Shown here: positions 1-7,463 of the stretch, one piece after another
How positions within the stretch are numbered: position 1 is the stretch's first letter
How the letters are laid out: every line of letters begins with the position of its first letter
Assembly: GCA_905210875.1 (NCBI GenBank)
Contig: CAJLYN010000017.1
Coordinates: forward strand, 1-18,337
DNA from: an uncultured Bacteroides sp.
GTDB lineage: Bacteria; Bacteroidota; Bacteroidia; Bacteroidales; UBA11471
Reading direction: 5' to 3'
DNA: 18,337 nt
The notes under the pieces: generated by a model
Database searches by the model: none
Told to the model about the DNA's origin: nothing
Seen by the model: the letters and a program-made list of their open reading frames with translations, nothing else
Position numbers and translations under genes: made by a program

Positions 1-410
1 ACGCTTCGGTCACGGCGTATAACGGCGCGGCGGCGTTCCGCGTGGGCGCGGCGTTCTCGCCGTACGTCTACTACAAGGGCGTTTCGTTCACGGGCGGAGA
101 GGTCAGCGAAGGGGCGTACGGCGTCTATACCTGCACCATGTCCGCGCAGGAGCCGCAGACGCTCACCGCGTCGCTGGGGGAAAGCACGGCGCAGATCGCG
201 CTGGGCTATCGTTCGGTCTCCGTTCCCGCGTTGGACGGGACGGTCGGCGAAAGCGAATACGAGCATTCGATTTCTTTCTCTACCGTCGGCTTCGGCAACA
301 GCGACAGCGACTTTGCGACGGTCGTCGTCTCCTGGACGGTCGCGGCAGACGCCGTCTATTTCGCCTTCGACGTGACGGAAAACGCAGCCGCGTATACGAC
401 GAATACGGGC
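1..410. other. Segment that appears foreign to the rest of the window
   Basis: The first ~400 bases differ in codon habit from the rest: Ala is mostly GCG and Thr mostly ACG, while downstream Bacteroidota genes favour GCC and ACC. The encoded residues resemble a CBM9/DOMON-like domain of a large surface protein, which has no place in front of a cytosolic Fe-S enzyme. It sits exactly at the window edge, as expected of a misassembled contig end. Confidence 0.55.
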
Positions 411-905
411 AGCGGAAATCAGGGCATTGCCGCCACCCTGCCTGTGGTAGTCTATGCCGAAGAAAACAAGAAAAGCCGCGAGGAGATGATTCGGGCTCTT
501 ACGCTGAGCCATCTTACCGTCATATATATCAAGCAGAGCCTTGGCCGCCTTTCGGCACTCTGTGGTTGCGTGGTAGCCGCCACGGGGTCGAGTTGCGGAA
601 TCACCTATCTGATGGGTGGAGGGTATGAAGAGATAACCTATGCCGTGAAGAATATGGTTGCCAACCTCACCGGTATGATATGCGACGGGGCCAAGCCGAG
701 TTGTGCCATGAAACTCACGAGCGGGGTTTCCACGGCGGTCTTTTCGGCCATGCTGGCCATGGAGCATACCTGCGTGACGGCTGTCGAAGGTATTGTCGAG
801 AACGATGTTGACCGCACGATACACAACCTTACCCGCATTGGGGCACAAGGAATGAATGAGACCGACCGTCTCGTCCTTGATATCATGACCCATAAATGTC
901 CGTAA
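3..905 (+). CDS. Chimeric partial ORF: CBM9-like N-terminal piece joined to C-terminal part of a CyuA/UPF0597 (L-cysteine desulfidase-like) protein
   Basis: The frame is open from the left edge; a GTG at 42 could be called but is only internal. From about base 402 the protein (GSGNQGIAATLPVVVYAEEN onward) is the C-terminal ~165 residues of the UPF0597/CyuA family, related to iron-sulfur serine dehydratases and L-cysteine desulfidases, usually ~430 residues long. Conserved cysteines are visible in SALCGC, GSSCGI and CDGAKPSC, the region that contributes Fe-S ligands in this family. The N-terminal catalytic part with its Gly-Cys-Thr-Glu motif is missing. In its place is a beta-rich segment with LDGTVGESEYEH and YFAFDVTE, like CBM9/DOMON domains of Gram-positive surface proteins, rich in GCG and ACG codons. 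I infer an artificial or very recent join at a short shared stretch (402-425). A functional desulfidase is not expected from this frame. In Bacteroides thetaiotaomicron a homologue lies, as I recall, close to the ilv genes, so the C-terminal part fits this locus. Confidence 0.75.
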   Translation, partial: ASVTAYNGAAAFRVGAAFSPYVYYKGVSFTGGEVSEGAYGVYTCTMSAQEPQTLTASLGESTAQIALGYRSVSVPALDGTVGESEYEHSISFSTVGFGNSDSDFATVVVSWTVAADAVYFAFDVTENAAAYTTNTGSGNQGIAATLPVVVYAEENKKSREEMIRALTLSHLTVIYIKQSLGRLSALCGCVVAATGSSCGITYLMGGGYEEITYAVKNMVANLTGMICDGAKPSCAMKLTSGVSTAVFSAMLAMEHTCVTAVEGIVENDVDRTIHNLTRIGAQGMNETDRLVLDIMTHKCP

Positions 906-928
906 CGGAGAAGATTCTGTGAAATACC

Positions 929-970
929 GCGGGCGGCTTGAAATCTTTTTCAAGCCGCCCGCTTTGTATA
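929..970. terminator. Bidirectional intrinsic terminator between convergent genes
   Basis: A 15-bp perfect stem (929-943 GCGGGCGGCTTGAAA paired with 948-962) closes a 4-base TCTT loop and is followed by TTTGTATATA. It sits between the stop of the rightward frame (905) and the stop of the leftward TamL-like gene (993). On the minus strand the stem is followed by GGTATTTC, so it can serve both transcripts. Confidence 0.85.
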
Positions 971-992
971 TAGGTTGTAACTTTTCGGTCGG

Positions 993-3317
993 TTAGAACG
1001 GGTAGCCTATCGCGAAGTGGAACGAGGCGTCGCGGTCGAACGAGTGGTGGGCAATCACCCACGGACGATTTCCGATGCGGGAGGGGTCATACATTTTGAG
1101 ACCCATGTCGACGCGTATCAGAAAGTAGTTGAAGTCGAAGCGCACGCCCAGACCGTAGGCCAGCGCAATTTCCTTATAGAAGGAGTTAAACTTGAATTGG
1201 CCGCCCGGTTGCGAAGGGTAGTCCTTGATGGTCCAGATGTTGCCGGCGTCGAGGAAGAGAGCCAGTTCAAGTTTCCATATCAGTTTGCTTCGGTATTCGG
1301 CGTTCATGTCGAGGCGAATGTCGCCGCATTGGTTCATGAAATCGGCCAGCGGGTTGTGTCCCGAGTAGGTTCCCGGCCCCAGTGTCCGCACCGACCAGCC
1401 CCTTACGCTGTTGGCACCGCCCGAGTAGTACCGTTTTTCAAACGGTACCATATCGGAGTTTCCGTAGGGATAGACGATACCCGCCCCGACATGGAAGGCC
1501 AATGCGTTTTTCTCATTCAGCGTATAGGCATAGTCGAGGTCGGCCTTGGCATATTGCGAGTAGCTGATGCCGAGTATCTCGTATTCGCCCGAGGGGGCCC
1601 GCTTCATCGAGGAGAGGGTCGAGATGGCGTAGAGCAGGTTGCCGGCAATCTCCCAGGCCGACCGCAGGGTGTAGATTTTCCGCTGCTTGGCCGATGAGGC
1701 GATGTTGTTTCTCAGGTTTGACATGTAAAACACATAGGCCGACCGCATGATGAAGTGGTCTTCGTAGCTGTATCGGAGCAGGGGGTTGTCGGCGGCGATG
1801 CTGTCGAGGTTGTTTTTGAAAGCGGCAGTCATTTGCGGCAGATATACATAGTTCACGTCGACCAGGTCGAAGTGGTGGCGGAAGCGGTTGCCCCGCGTGT
1901 ACCATTTATAGTTCCAGCCGGCACCCGAGATGACCCTCACATACTCGGGCCGCTGCTGATAGTCGATATTGACGGTGAAGTCGGTCGTGGCACGCATGCG
2001 CCGCAGGAACGAGGTACTGACAAAGGGGAAAAGGAATTTGGGAAACGACACCCCTATTTCGCCGTTGAGTTCGAGGTAGTTGTTCGACAGGAGACCACCC
2101 AGGTCGCCGGTAATGTTTTCGTAGGCGGCTCTGAACCGGGCATTGAACGTTTGCGACCCGTGAAAGATGTTTCGGTGTTTGTAGGAGAGACCGAGCGAAA
2201 AGCCGAAATTTCCGGCCGAGTTGGTACCTTCGACTTCCGTCGTTACCAGTTGGGCTTTCCCTTCGGTGAGGAGAATGTGGCAATCGATTTGCGGTGTCTC
2301 TCCGCCTCGTACCGGAGTAAACTGTATGTTGACATATTTCAGCACTTCCAGCCGTGAAAATGCCGAGTAGGTGTTGTCGACCATGCGGGTCGAGTAGGCG
2401 GCCCCCGGCATGATGTAGCAGTTCTCCACCAGGGTCGAGGGGTGCAGATACTCCTTTTCACCGTAGAGAATGTAGTAGCCTTTGTACAAGATGGTGTCTT
2501 TTATGGCATACTTCTCCTCAGGAGTGCTTCCCATCGGATTGTAGTCGGTAATAAAGTAGACGTCTCGCACGGTATAGGTGTTGTGCTTGCGAAAAGCTAC
2601 AACTTCTTTTCGAGAGGAGTCGGCGACGGGAATGTCCGACAGGAAGAGTTCGAGGTCGACCCCCTTGTGTCCGATGGTTGTGTCGGCGACATAAGAGATG
2701 TACTCTTTGTTGAAGGCGAAATACCCTTCATTCCGCAGCCGGGCAGTGATGCGCTGGCGCTCCTGTTCGAGAATGTTGCGGTCGAAGAGCTTTCCCGGGT
2801 GAATGAGAGAGTTGGCCGAGTCGGCCAGCACGATATTCCTTATGGAGTCGTCGGGAACACGGTAGGTGATGCGGTCTATATGATAAGGTGCGCCCGAGGC
2901 AACTTTATATTTTACCTTGATGCGTTTCTTGTGCTTGACCGTGTCTACGGTAACGACTGCATCGGTGTAGCCTTTGTTGTAGAGCGCCTTCTCTATCTGG
3001 CTGCGCGATTTCTCGGTCAGTTGGCTGTCGTAGATGACCGGTGGTGTACCGATGCGGCGCAGCCAGCGGTTCCAGCCGTTGTCCTTATCGTTGGAGAGGT
3101 TGTAGAAAAACAGGGGGAGCCCTATGAGTCCGAAGGTCTTGTGGTTGGGCTCCTGTCGGATATACGATTTCAGTTCGCTGTTTTTCAGTTCGCGGTTGTC
3201 GGTCGAGAGCGACACGCGGTCGAGCAGGTATTCGCCTTCGCCCACATGCTTGGTAGCCCGGCAGGAAAACAACAGCGGGACAATGACCGGTAGGAGCAAC
3301 AGCAGACGAAGTTTCAT
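993..3317 (-). CDS. TamL-type outer-membrane lipoprotein (Omp85/BamA-TamA superfamily), stand-alone copy
   Basis: Predicted outer-membrane Omp85 protein of 774 residues. The chosen ATG (3315-3317) gives a lipoprotein signal: positive n-region MKLR, a leucine-rich core, and lipobox LLFSC with Cys19 as the acylation site. A longer start at 3365 would lie inside the promoter -7 box (3363-3370), so it is rejected. Residues ~25-330 form POTRA-like repeats (for example RLRNEGYFAFNKEYISYVAD), and from ~360 the sequence is amphipathic beta-barrel strands. The Omp85 lid motif is present as GGANSVRGW (Arg639-Gly640-Trp641), and the protein ends in FAIGYPF with the terminal Phe typical of barrel proteins. 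TamA homologues with an N-terminal lipid anchor (TamL) are known in Bacteroidetes/Chlorobi. This copy has no tamB beside it and is divergent from the ilv operon. It may assist outer-membrane protein insertion or lipid transport; the substrate is unknown. It resembles the second TamL at 14749-17052. Confidence 0.88.
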   Translation of the reverse strand: MKLRLLLLLPVIVPLLFSCRATKHVGEGEYLLDRVSLSTDNRELKNSELKSYIRQEPNHKTFGLIGLPLFFYNLSNDKDNGWNRWLRRIGTPPVIYDSQLTEKSRSQIEKALYNKGYTDAVVTVDTVKHKKRIKVKYKVASGAPYHIDRITYRVPDDSIRNIVLADSANSLIHPGKLFDRNILEQERQRITARLRNEGYFAFNKEYISYVADTTIGHKGVDLELFLSDIPVADSSRKEVVAFRKHNTYTVRDVYFITDYNPMGSTPEEKYAIKDTILYKGYYILYGEKEYLHPSTLVENCYIMPGAAYSTRMVDNTYSAFSRLEVLKYVNIQFTPVRGGETPQIDCHILLTEGKAQLVTTEVEGTNSAGNFGFSLGLSYKHRNIFHGSQTFNARFRAAYENITGDLGGLLSNNYLELNGEIGVSFPKFLFPFVSTSFLRRMRATTDFTVNIDYQQRPEYVRVISGAGWNYKWYTRGNRFRHHFDLVDVNYVYLPQMTAAFKNNLDSIAADNPLLRYSYEDHFIMRSAYVFYMSNLRNNIASSAKQRKIYTLRSAWEIAGNLLYAISTLSSMKRAPSGEYEILGISYSQYAKADLDYAYTLNEKNALAFHVGAGIVYPYGNSDMVPFEKRYYSGGANSVRGWSVRTLGPGTYSGHNPLADFMNQCGDIRLDMNAEYRSKLIWKLELALFLDAGNIWTIKDYPSQPGGQFKFNSFYKEIALAYGLGVRFDFNYFLIRVDMGLKMYDPSRIGNRPWVIAHHSFDRDASFHFAIGYPF

Positions 3318-3362
3318 AAACGGGTTTTCGAACTTAAAAACATCGGCCGATAAATGGGCATA

Positions 3363-3394
3363 CAAACGTACATAATTCTCACCGCATACACAAA
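3363..3394 (-). promoter_or_regulatory. Bacteroidota-type promoter for the stand-alone tamL gene
   Basis: Read on the minus strand, TTTG (3394-3391) is followed after 20 bases by TACGTTTG (3370-3363), an exact match to the Bacteroides primary-sigma consensus TTTG / TAnnTTTG. The predicted transcript start near 3356 leaves a leader of about 40 bases to the ATG at 3317. This geometry excludes translation from the upstream in-frame ATG at 3365. Confidence 0.72.
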
Positions 3395-3640
3395 TTATGA
3401 TATTTCAAAAAAGGTAGAATCTTATCATCTTAGTAGTCGTCTCTTTCGGGGAAATGCGTTTGATAATGGTGTCTCTTTTGAGCAATGTGAGAGGCGCATA
3501 AGAGTAAGAAGAATATTACCGCACTCGTTTTCAAAAAGAAAAATGTAGATAAACCAAGTTTGTTTTCCGATAAATTGATAGAAAAAACATGGAAACTTGG
3601 ATATATTTCTATTTAACTTGATATTTTTATCCTCTTTTTA
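3395..3640. other. AT-rich intergenic stretch, no gene recognised
   Basis: Between the two divergent promoters is about 250 bases of AT-rich DNA. I find no convincing coding frame; the short frame 3354-3548 has no recognisable features and overlaps the tamL promoter. An 8-bp inverted repeat CCAAGTTT/AAACTTGG (3554-3561 and 3593-3600) is the only structure I see; it is too short and widely spaced to assign a role. Confidence 0.5.
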
Positions 3641-3671
3641 TTTGGAATATTCATATAAAGGCTTACCTTTG
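3641..3671 (+). promoter_or_regulatory. Bacteroidota-type promoter of the ilv operon
   Basis: TTTG at 3641-3644, a 19-base spacer and TACCTTTG at 3664-3671 match the Bacteroides consensus TTTG-N19-TAnnTTTG exactly. Transcription is expected to start near 3678, about 29 bases before the leader-peptide ATG at 3707, so the promoter lies in the right place to make the whole attenuator RNA. Confidence 0.8.
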
Positions 3672-3706
3672 CATCATCATTACGAGAAGCCATAAAAGCT
3701 TGGATT

Positions 3707-3772
3707 ATGATTAGCGCAATTCTGCATATTACCGGTCTACTATCAGTGATTATCGTCGTCGTGGGCGCATGA
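3707..3772 (+). CDS. ilv leader peptide (21 residues, attenuation control)
   Basis: A 21-codon frame starts MISAILHITG and ends LLSVIIVVVGA before TGA. Twelve of 21 residues are branched-chain: five Ile, four Val and three Leu, including the run VIIVVV and a tandem CTA-CTA leucine pair (3737-3742). CTA appears to be rarely used in the neighbouring ilv genes, which favour CTC and CTG, so it should sharpen stalling. The make-up parallels the enterobacterial IlvL and IvbL leader peptides, although the sequence is not homologous. The stop codon lies two bases before an antiterminator arm (3775-3787), so a ribosome finishing the peptide would cover that arm. The peptide most likely has no function beyond being translated. 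It is too short for usual gene callers. Confidence 0.85.
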   Translation: MISAILHITGLLSVIIVVVGA

Positions 3773-3774
3773 TA

Positions 3775-3868
3775 AAGAAGAAAGGTTATGTAGAATGTTT
3801 ATGTAAGACATAAGATATAACGATGAGGGAACCTTTCTTCTTGATATGTGAAGAAAGGTTTTCTTTTT
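3775..3868 (+). promoter_or_regulatory. ilv attenuator: mutually exclusive antiterminator and terminator
   Basis: Three arms are visible. A (3775-3787, AAGAAGAAAGGTT) is the perfect 13-base complement of B (3830-3842, AACCTTTCTTCTT). The first 11 bases of B (3830-3840) also pair perfectly with C (3850-3860, GAAGAAAGGTT). A and C share the same 11-base core and compete for B. A:B would be an antiterminator; a small nested hairpin in its loop (3799-3804 with 3808-3813) brings A and B together. B:C is followed by TTCTTTTT (3861-3868), making an intrinsic terminator 13 bases before the ilvD ATG. Stalling at Ile/Leu/Val codons would leave A free and allow read-through; a ribosome at the stop codon 3770-3772 would cover A and permit termination. 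Confidence 0.87.
3830..3868 (+). terminator. Attenuator terminator hairpin upstream of ilvD
   Basis: An 11-bp perfect stem (3830-3840 with 3850-3860) with a 9-base loop is followed by the T-rich tract TTCTTTTT. It lies between the leader peptide and ilvD, and one of its arms is shared with the competing antiterminator. Confidence 0.85.
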
Positions 3869-3881
3869 AAGTAAAGAATTT

Positions 3882-5714
3882 ATGAAACACGAGTTGCGAA
3901 GTGCAGTCTGCACACAAGGCCGGCGAATGGCCGGTGCACGTGCCCTGTGGCGTGCCAACGGCATGAAAGAAGAACAGATAGGACGTCCGGTAATTGCCGT
4001 CGTCAATTCATTCACCCAGTTTGTCCCGGGTCATGTGCATCTGCACGAGATAGGCCAGATTGTCAAATCCGAAATTGAAAAACTTGGCTGTTTTGCCGCC
4101 GAGTTCGATACAATAGCCATCGACGATGGTATTGCCATGGGGCACGACGGAATGCTTTATTCTCTTCCTTCGCGCGACCTGATAGCCGACAGCGTCGAAT
4201 ATATGGTCAATGCGCACAAGGCCGACGCCATGGTGTGCATCAGCAACTGCGACAAGATAACACCCGGTATGCTTATGGCCGCCATGCGGTTGAACATTCC
4301 CGCCGTGTTTGTTTCGGGCGGTCCCATGGAGTCGCACAAGTACAACGGTGAGAATGCCGACCTCATCACAGCGATGGTCAAGGCGGCCGACACTTCGGTA
4401 AGTGATGAGGAGATAGCCCGCATCGAGAGCTGCTCCTGTCCCGGCTGCGGCAGTTGCTCGGGAATGTTCACGGCAAACTCGATGAACTGCCTGACCGAGG
4501 CTATCGGTCTCTCTCTCCCCGGTAACGGAACAATCCTGGCCACTCATGCCAATCGGGTACAGCTCTTCCGCGACGCAGCCCGACTCATCGTGAAGAACGC
4601 TTATAAGTATTACGAAGAGGGCGACGAGAGTGTCTTGCCGCGCAGCATAGCCACCCGTGCAGCCTTCCTCAACGCCATGACCCTCGATATTGCCATGGGC
4701 GGTTCCACCAATACGATACTGCACCTCCTGGCTGTCGCCAACGAAGGCGGTGTCGACTTTAAGATGGCCGACATCGACCGCTTGAGCCGTCGTGTGCCCT
4801 GCCTCTGCAAACTGGCTCCCAATACACAGAAGTACTCCATACAAGAGTGTAACCGGGCCGGCGGCATACTCAATATTCTGGGTGAACTCGATAAGGCCGG
4901 ACTTCTGGATACGACTTGCCATCGGGTCAATGGAGCGACATTGGCCGAAGACATTGACAAGTACGACATCGACAAGGCGACTGTCGATTCCGAAGCGCTC
5001 CGTATCTATTCCAGCGCCCCCGGCGGTGTGTTCAGCAACCATATGGGTACACAGGAGAATACCTATCCCACGCTCGATACCGACCGTGCCGAAGGGTGTA
5101 TACGCGACGTGGAGCACGCATATAGCAAAGATGGCGGCTTGGCCGTACTCTTCGGCAACATAGCCCTCGACGGCTGTGTCGTGAAGACTGCCGGTGTCGA
5201 CGCCTCCATCTGGAAATTCTCCGGTCCCGCCAAGGTGTTTGAGTCGCAGGAGGCCGCTTGCGAAGGTATTCTCGGCGGAAAGGTCGAGAGTGGCGACGTC
5301 GTGGTGATTACCTACGAAGGCCCCAAGGGCGGTCCCGGTATGCAGGAGATGCTTTATCCCACCTCCTACATCAAATCGCGTCATCTGGGCAAGGAGTGTG
5401 CCCTCATTACCGACGGACGTTTCTCGGGCGGAACCTCGGGTCTCTCCATCGGACACATATCTCCCGAAGCCGCTGCCGGAGGAAACATCGGTCTGGTGCG
5501 CGACGGCGACATCATCGAAATCGATATTCCCGCCCGCCGCATTCAGGTCAATCTCTCCGACGACGAATTGCAGCGCCGCCGGAGCGAAGAGGAACAACGT
5601 GGCAAGAAAGCATTCACGCCTCACACACGTGAACGTCAGATATCGAAAGCTTTGCGTGCCTATGCGGCCATGGTAAGTTCGGCCGACAAGGGCGCTACCC
5701 GCATCATAGAATAA
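3882..5714 (+). CDS. ilvD: Dihydroxy-acid dehydratase
   Basis: IlvD dehydrates 2,3-dihydroxy-isovalerate and 2,3-dihydroxy-3-methylvalerate to the keto acids that precede valine/leucine and isoleucine. The 610-residue protein is collinear with the long enterobacterial-type IlvD (616 residues). Family motifs are clear: [15 protein letters not shown] near residues 40-54, [14 protein letters not shown] with Cys123, the cysteine-rich [12 protein letters not shown] (residues 183-194) that supplies Fe-S ligands, [13 protein letters not shown] in the middle, and [12 protein letters not shown] plus [20 protein letters not shown] near the C-terminus. The ATG at 3882 aligns with the usual N-terminus ([10 protein letters not shown] from residue 16). 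It is the first structural gene of the operon, lies just after the attenuator terminator, and is followed 36 bases later by ilvB. It should be cytosolic and, as a Fe-S enzyme, oxygen-sensitive. Confidence 0.97.
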   Translation: MKHELRSAVCTQGRRMAGARALWRANGMKEEQIGRPVIAVVNSFTQFVPGHVHLHEIGQIVKSEIEKLGCFAAEFDTIAIDDGIAMGHDGMLYSLPSRDLIADSVEYMVNAHKADAMVCISNCDKITPGMLMAAMRLNIPAVFVSGGPMESHKYNGENADLITAMVKAADTSVSDEEIARIESCSCPGCGSCSGMFTANSMNCLTEAIGLSLPGNGTILATHANRVQLFRDAARLIVKNAYKYYEEGDESVLPRSIATRAAFLNAMTLDIAMGGSTNTILHLLAVANEGGVDFKMADIDRLSRRVPCLCKLAPNTQKYSIQECNRAGGILNILGELDKAGLLDTTCHRVNGATLAEDIDKYDIDKATVDSEALRIYSSAPGGVFSNHMGTQENTYPTLDTDRAEGCIRDVEHAYSKDGGLAVLFGNIALDGCVVKTAGVDASIWKFSGPAKVFESQEAACEGILGGKVESGDVVVITYEGPKGGPGMQEMLYPTSYIKSRHLGKECALITDGRFSGGTSGLSIGHISPEAAAGGNIGLVRDGDIIEIDIPARRIQVNLSDDELQRRRSEEEQRGKKAFTPHTRERQISKALRAYAAMVSSADKGATRIIE

Positions 5715-5750
5715 AACGGCAGAGCCGAAAGAAAACGAAGCGAAAAGACA

Positions 5751-7451
5751 ATGAGTAACAAAGAGACGATAACGGGCGCTGAGGCATTGATGCGCTCACT
5801 CGAACATCAAGGTGTCGACACCCTCTTCGGGTATCCCGGAGGGTCGATTATGCCGGTTTTCGACGCCTTGTATGACCACCGACATATTTTGCACCACATA
5901 TTGGTGCGCCACGAGCAGGGTGCCACCCACGCGGCGCAAGGCTACGCACGCGCCTCGGGAAAAGTGGGTGTGTGCCTGGTAACCAGTGGCCCTGGAGCCA
6001 CCAACACCATCACCGGCATAGCCGATGCCATGATAGACAGTACGCCTATCGTCGTCATCGCCGGACAGGTAGGAACCTCATTCCTGGGTTCCGACGCTTT
6101 TCAGGAGGTCGATTTGGTAGGCATTACCCAGCCTATTACCAAATGGAGCTACCAGATACGTCGGGCCGAAGATGTACCCTGGGCCGTAGCCCGGGCCTTT
6201 TATCTGGCTTCGAGCGGACGTCCCGGCCCGGTTGTGCTCGATTTTGCCAAAAATGCCCAGGTCGAGACTTTCGATTATGAGCCTACCACCGTCGACTTTG
6301 TACGCAGCTACATACCTGTGCCCGATACCGACTCCATGTCGGTCATCATGGCGGCCGACCTCATCAACAAGGCCCAGCGACCGCTGGTTCTTGTGGGACA
6401 GGGTGTCGAACTGGGAAATGCCCAGGACGAGTTGCGGGCCTTTATCGAGAAAGCCGATATGCCTGCCGGTTGCACTCTGCTGGGCCTCTCGGCACTCCCC
6501 TCGGCTCACCCGCTAAATATGGGAATGCTCGGCATGCACGGCAACCTGGCACCCAACGTGAAAACCAACGAGTGCGATGTACTCGTTGCCGTGGGTATGC
6601 GCTTCGACGACCGGGTAACCGGTAACTTGGCCACCTATGCCAAGCAGGCCAAAATCATACATTTCGACATCGACCCCGCCGAGATAAACAAGAATGTGAA
6701 AGTCGACGTTGCCGTACTCGGCAACTGCAAGGATACCCTCCGCGCCGTAACCGACCTGCTGGTGCCGGCCAAGCACAAAGAGTGGCTGGCATCGTTTACC
6801 CCCTATGCCGAAGAGGAGCGTGTCAAGGTTATCGAGCCCGAAATACACCCCGGCCACGGGCCACTCAACATGGGAGAGGTGGTGCGTGCCGTGAGTGAAG
6901 CCACTCATAATGAAGCCGTGCTGGTTACCGACGTGGGACAGAACCAGATGATGTCGGCCCGCTACTTCAAATATTCCCGTAACCGCAGTATCATTACTTC
7001 GGGCGGATTGGGAACAATGGGCTTTGGCCTTCCCGCAGCCATAGGAGCAACCTTTGCCGTACCCGACCGTACGGTGTGTGCCTTTATGGGCGATGGCGGC
7101 TTGCAGATGAACTTGCAGGAACTGGGCACCGTCATGGAACAGAAAGCTCCCGTGAAGATGATTTTGCTCAACAACAACTATCTGGGCAATGTCCGCCAGT
7201 GGCAAGCCATGTTCTTCAACCGCAAATATTCCTTCACGCCGATGCTCAATCCCGATTACATGAAGATTGCCGAGGCTTACGGCATACCCTCGCGTCGGGT
7301 CATGGAGCGCAGCGACCTCTCGGCTGCCATAGACGAGATGCTCTCGACCGCAGGCCCTTTCCTTCTCGAAGCCTGTGTGATAGAAGAGGGTAACGTCTTG
7401 CCCATGACACCTCCGGGTGGTACGGTAAACGATATGTTGTTGGAATGTTAA
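5751..7451 (+). CDS. ilvB: Acetolactate (acetohydroxyacid) synthase, large catalytic subunit
   Basis: Thiamine-diphosphate enzyme condensing pyruvate with pyruvate or 2-oxobutyrate, the first committed step of branched-chain amino-acid synthesis. The 566-residue length is normal. The N-terminal PYR domain shows FGYPGGSIMPVFDAL and the catalytic glutamate in RHEQGATHAAQGYARASG (Glu55), followed by LVTSGPGATNTITGIADA. The middle FAD-binding region contains VAVGMRFDDRVTGN. The C-terminal PP domain carries the diphosphate/Mg motif beginning MGDGGLQMN (Asp448) and ending at LLNNNYLGNVRQWQ. The gene lies 36 bases after ilvD and 12 bases before the regulatory subunit gene, so subunits are co-expressed. 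No key residue appears missing. Confidence 0.97.
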   Translation: MSNKETITGAEALMRSLEHQGVDTLFGYPGGSIMPVFDALYDHRHILHHILVRHEQGATHAAQGYARASGKVGVCLVTSGPGATNTITGIADAMIDSTPIVVIAGQVGTSFLGSDAFQEVDLVGITQPITKWSYQIRRAEDVPWAVARAFYLASSGRPGPVVLDFAKNAQVETFDYEPTTVDFVRSYIPVPDTDSMSVIMAADLINKAQRPLVLVGQGVELGNAQDELRAFIEKADMPAGCTLLGLSALPSAHPLNMGMLGMHGNLAPNVKTNECDVLVAVGMRFDDRVTGNLATYAKQAKIIHFDIDPAEINKNVKVDVAVLGNCKDTLRAVTDLLVPAKHKEWLASFTPYAEEERVKVIEPEIHPGHGPLNMGEVVRAVSEATHNEAVLVTDVGQNQMMSARYFKYSRNRSIITSGGLGTMGFGLPAAIGATFAVPDRTVCAFMGDGGLQMNLQELGTVMEQKAPVKMILLNNNYLGNVRQWQAMFFNRKYSFTPMLNPDYMKIAEAYGIPSRRVMERSDLSAAIDEMLSTAGPFLLEACVIEEGNVLPMTPPGGTVNDMLLEC

Positions 7452-7463
7452 AAGCTGATTGCC

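Noticed and set aside
3318..3365. Longer N-terminus for the stand-alone TamL starting at 3365
   Set aside because: The ATG lies inside the predicted -7 promoter box, and the extra 16 residues would bury the lipoprotein signal.
3354..3548. 64-codon frame in the divergent intergenic region
   Set aside because: No recognisable motif, overlaps the tamL promoter, and has no plausible start context.
4008..5624. 538-codon open frame antisense to ilvD
   Set aside because: It mirrors a highly conserved ilvD frame; the product has no recognisable domain, and long antisense frames are expected from the GC-rich third-position bias here.
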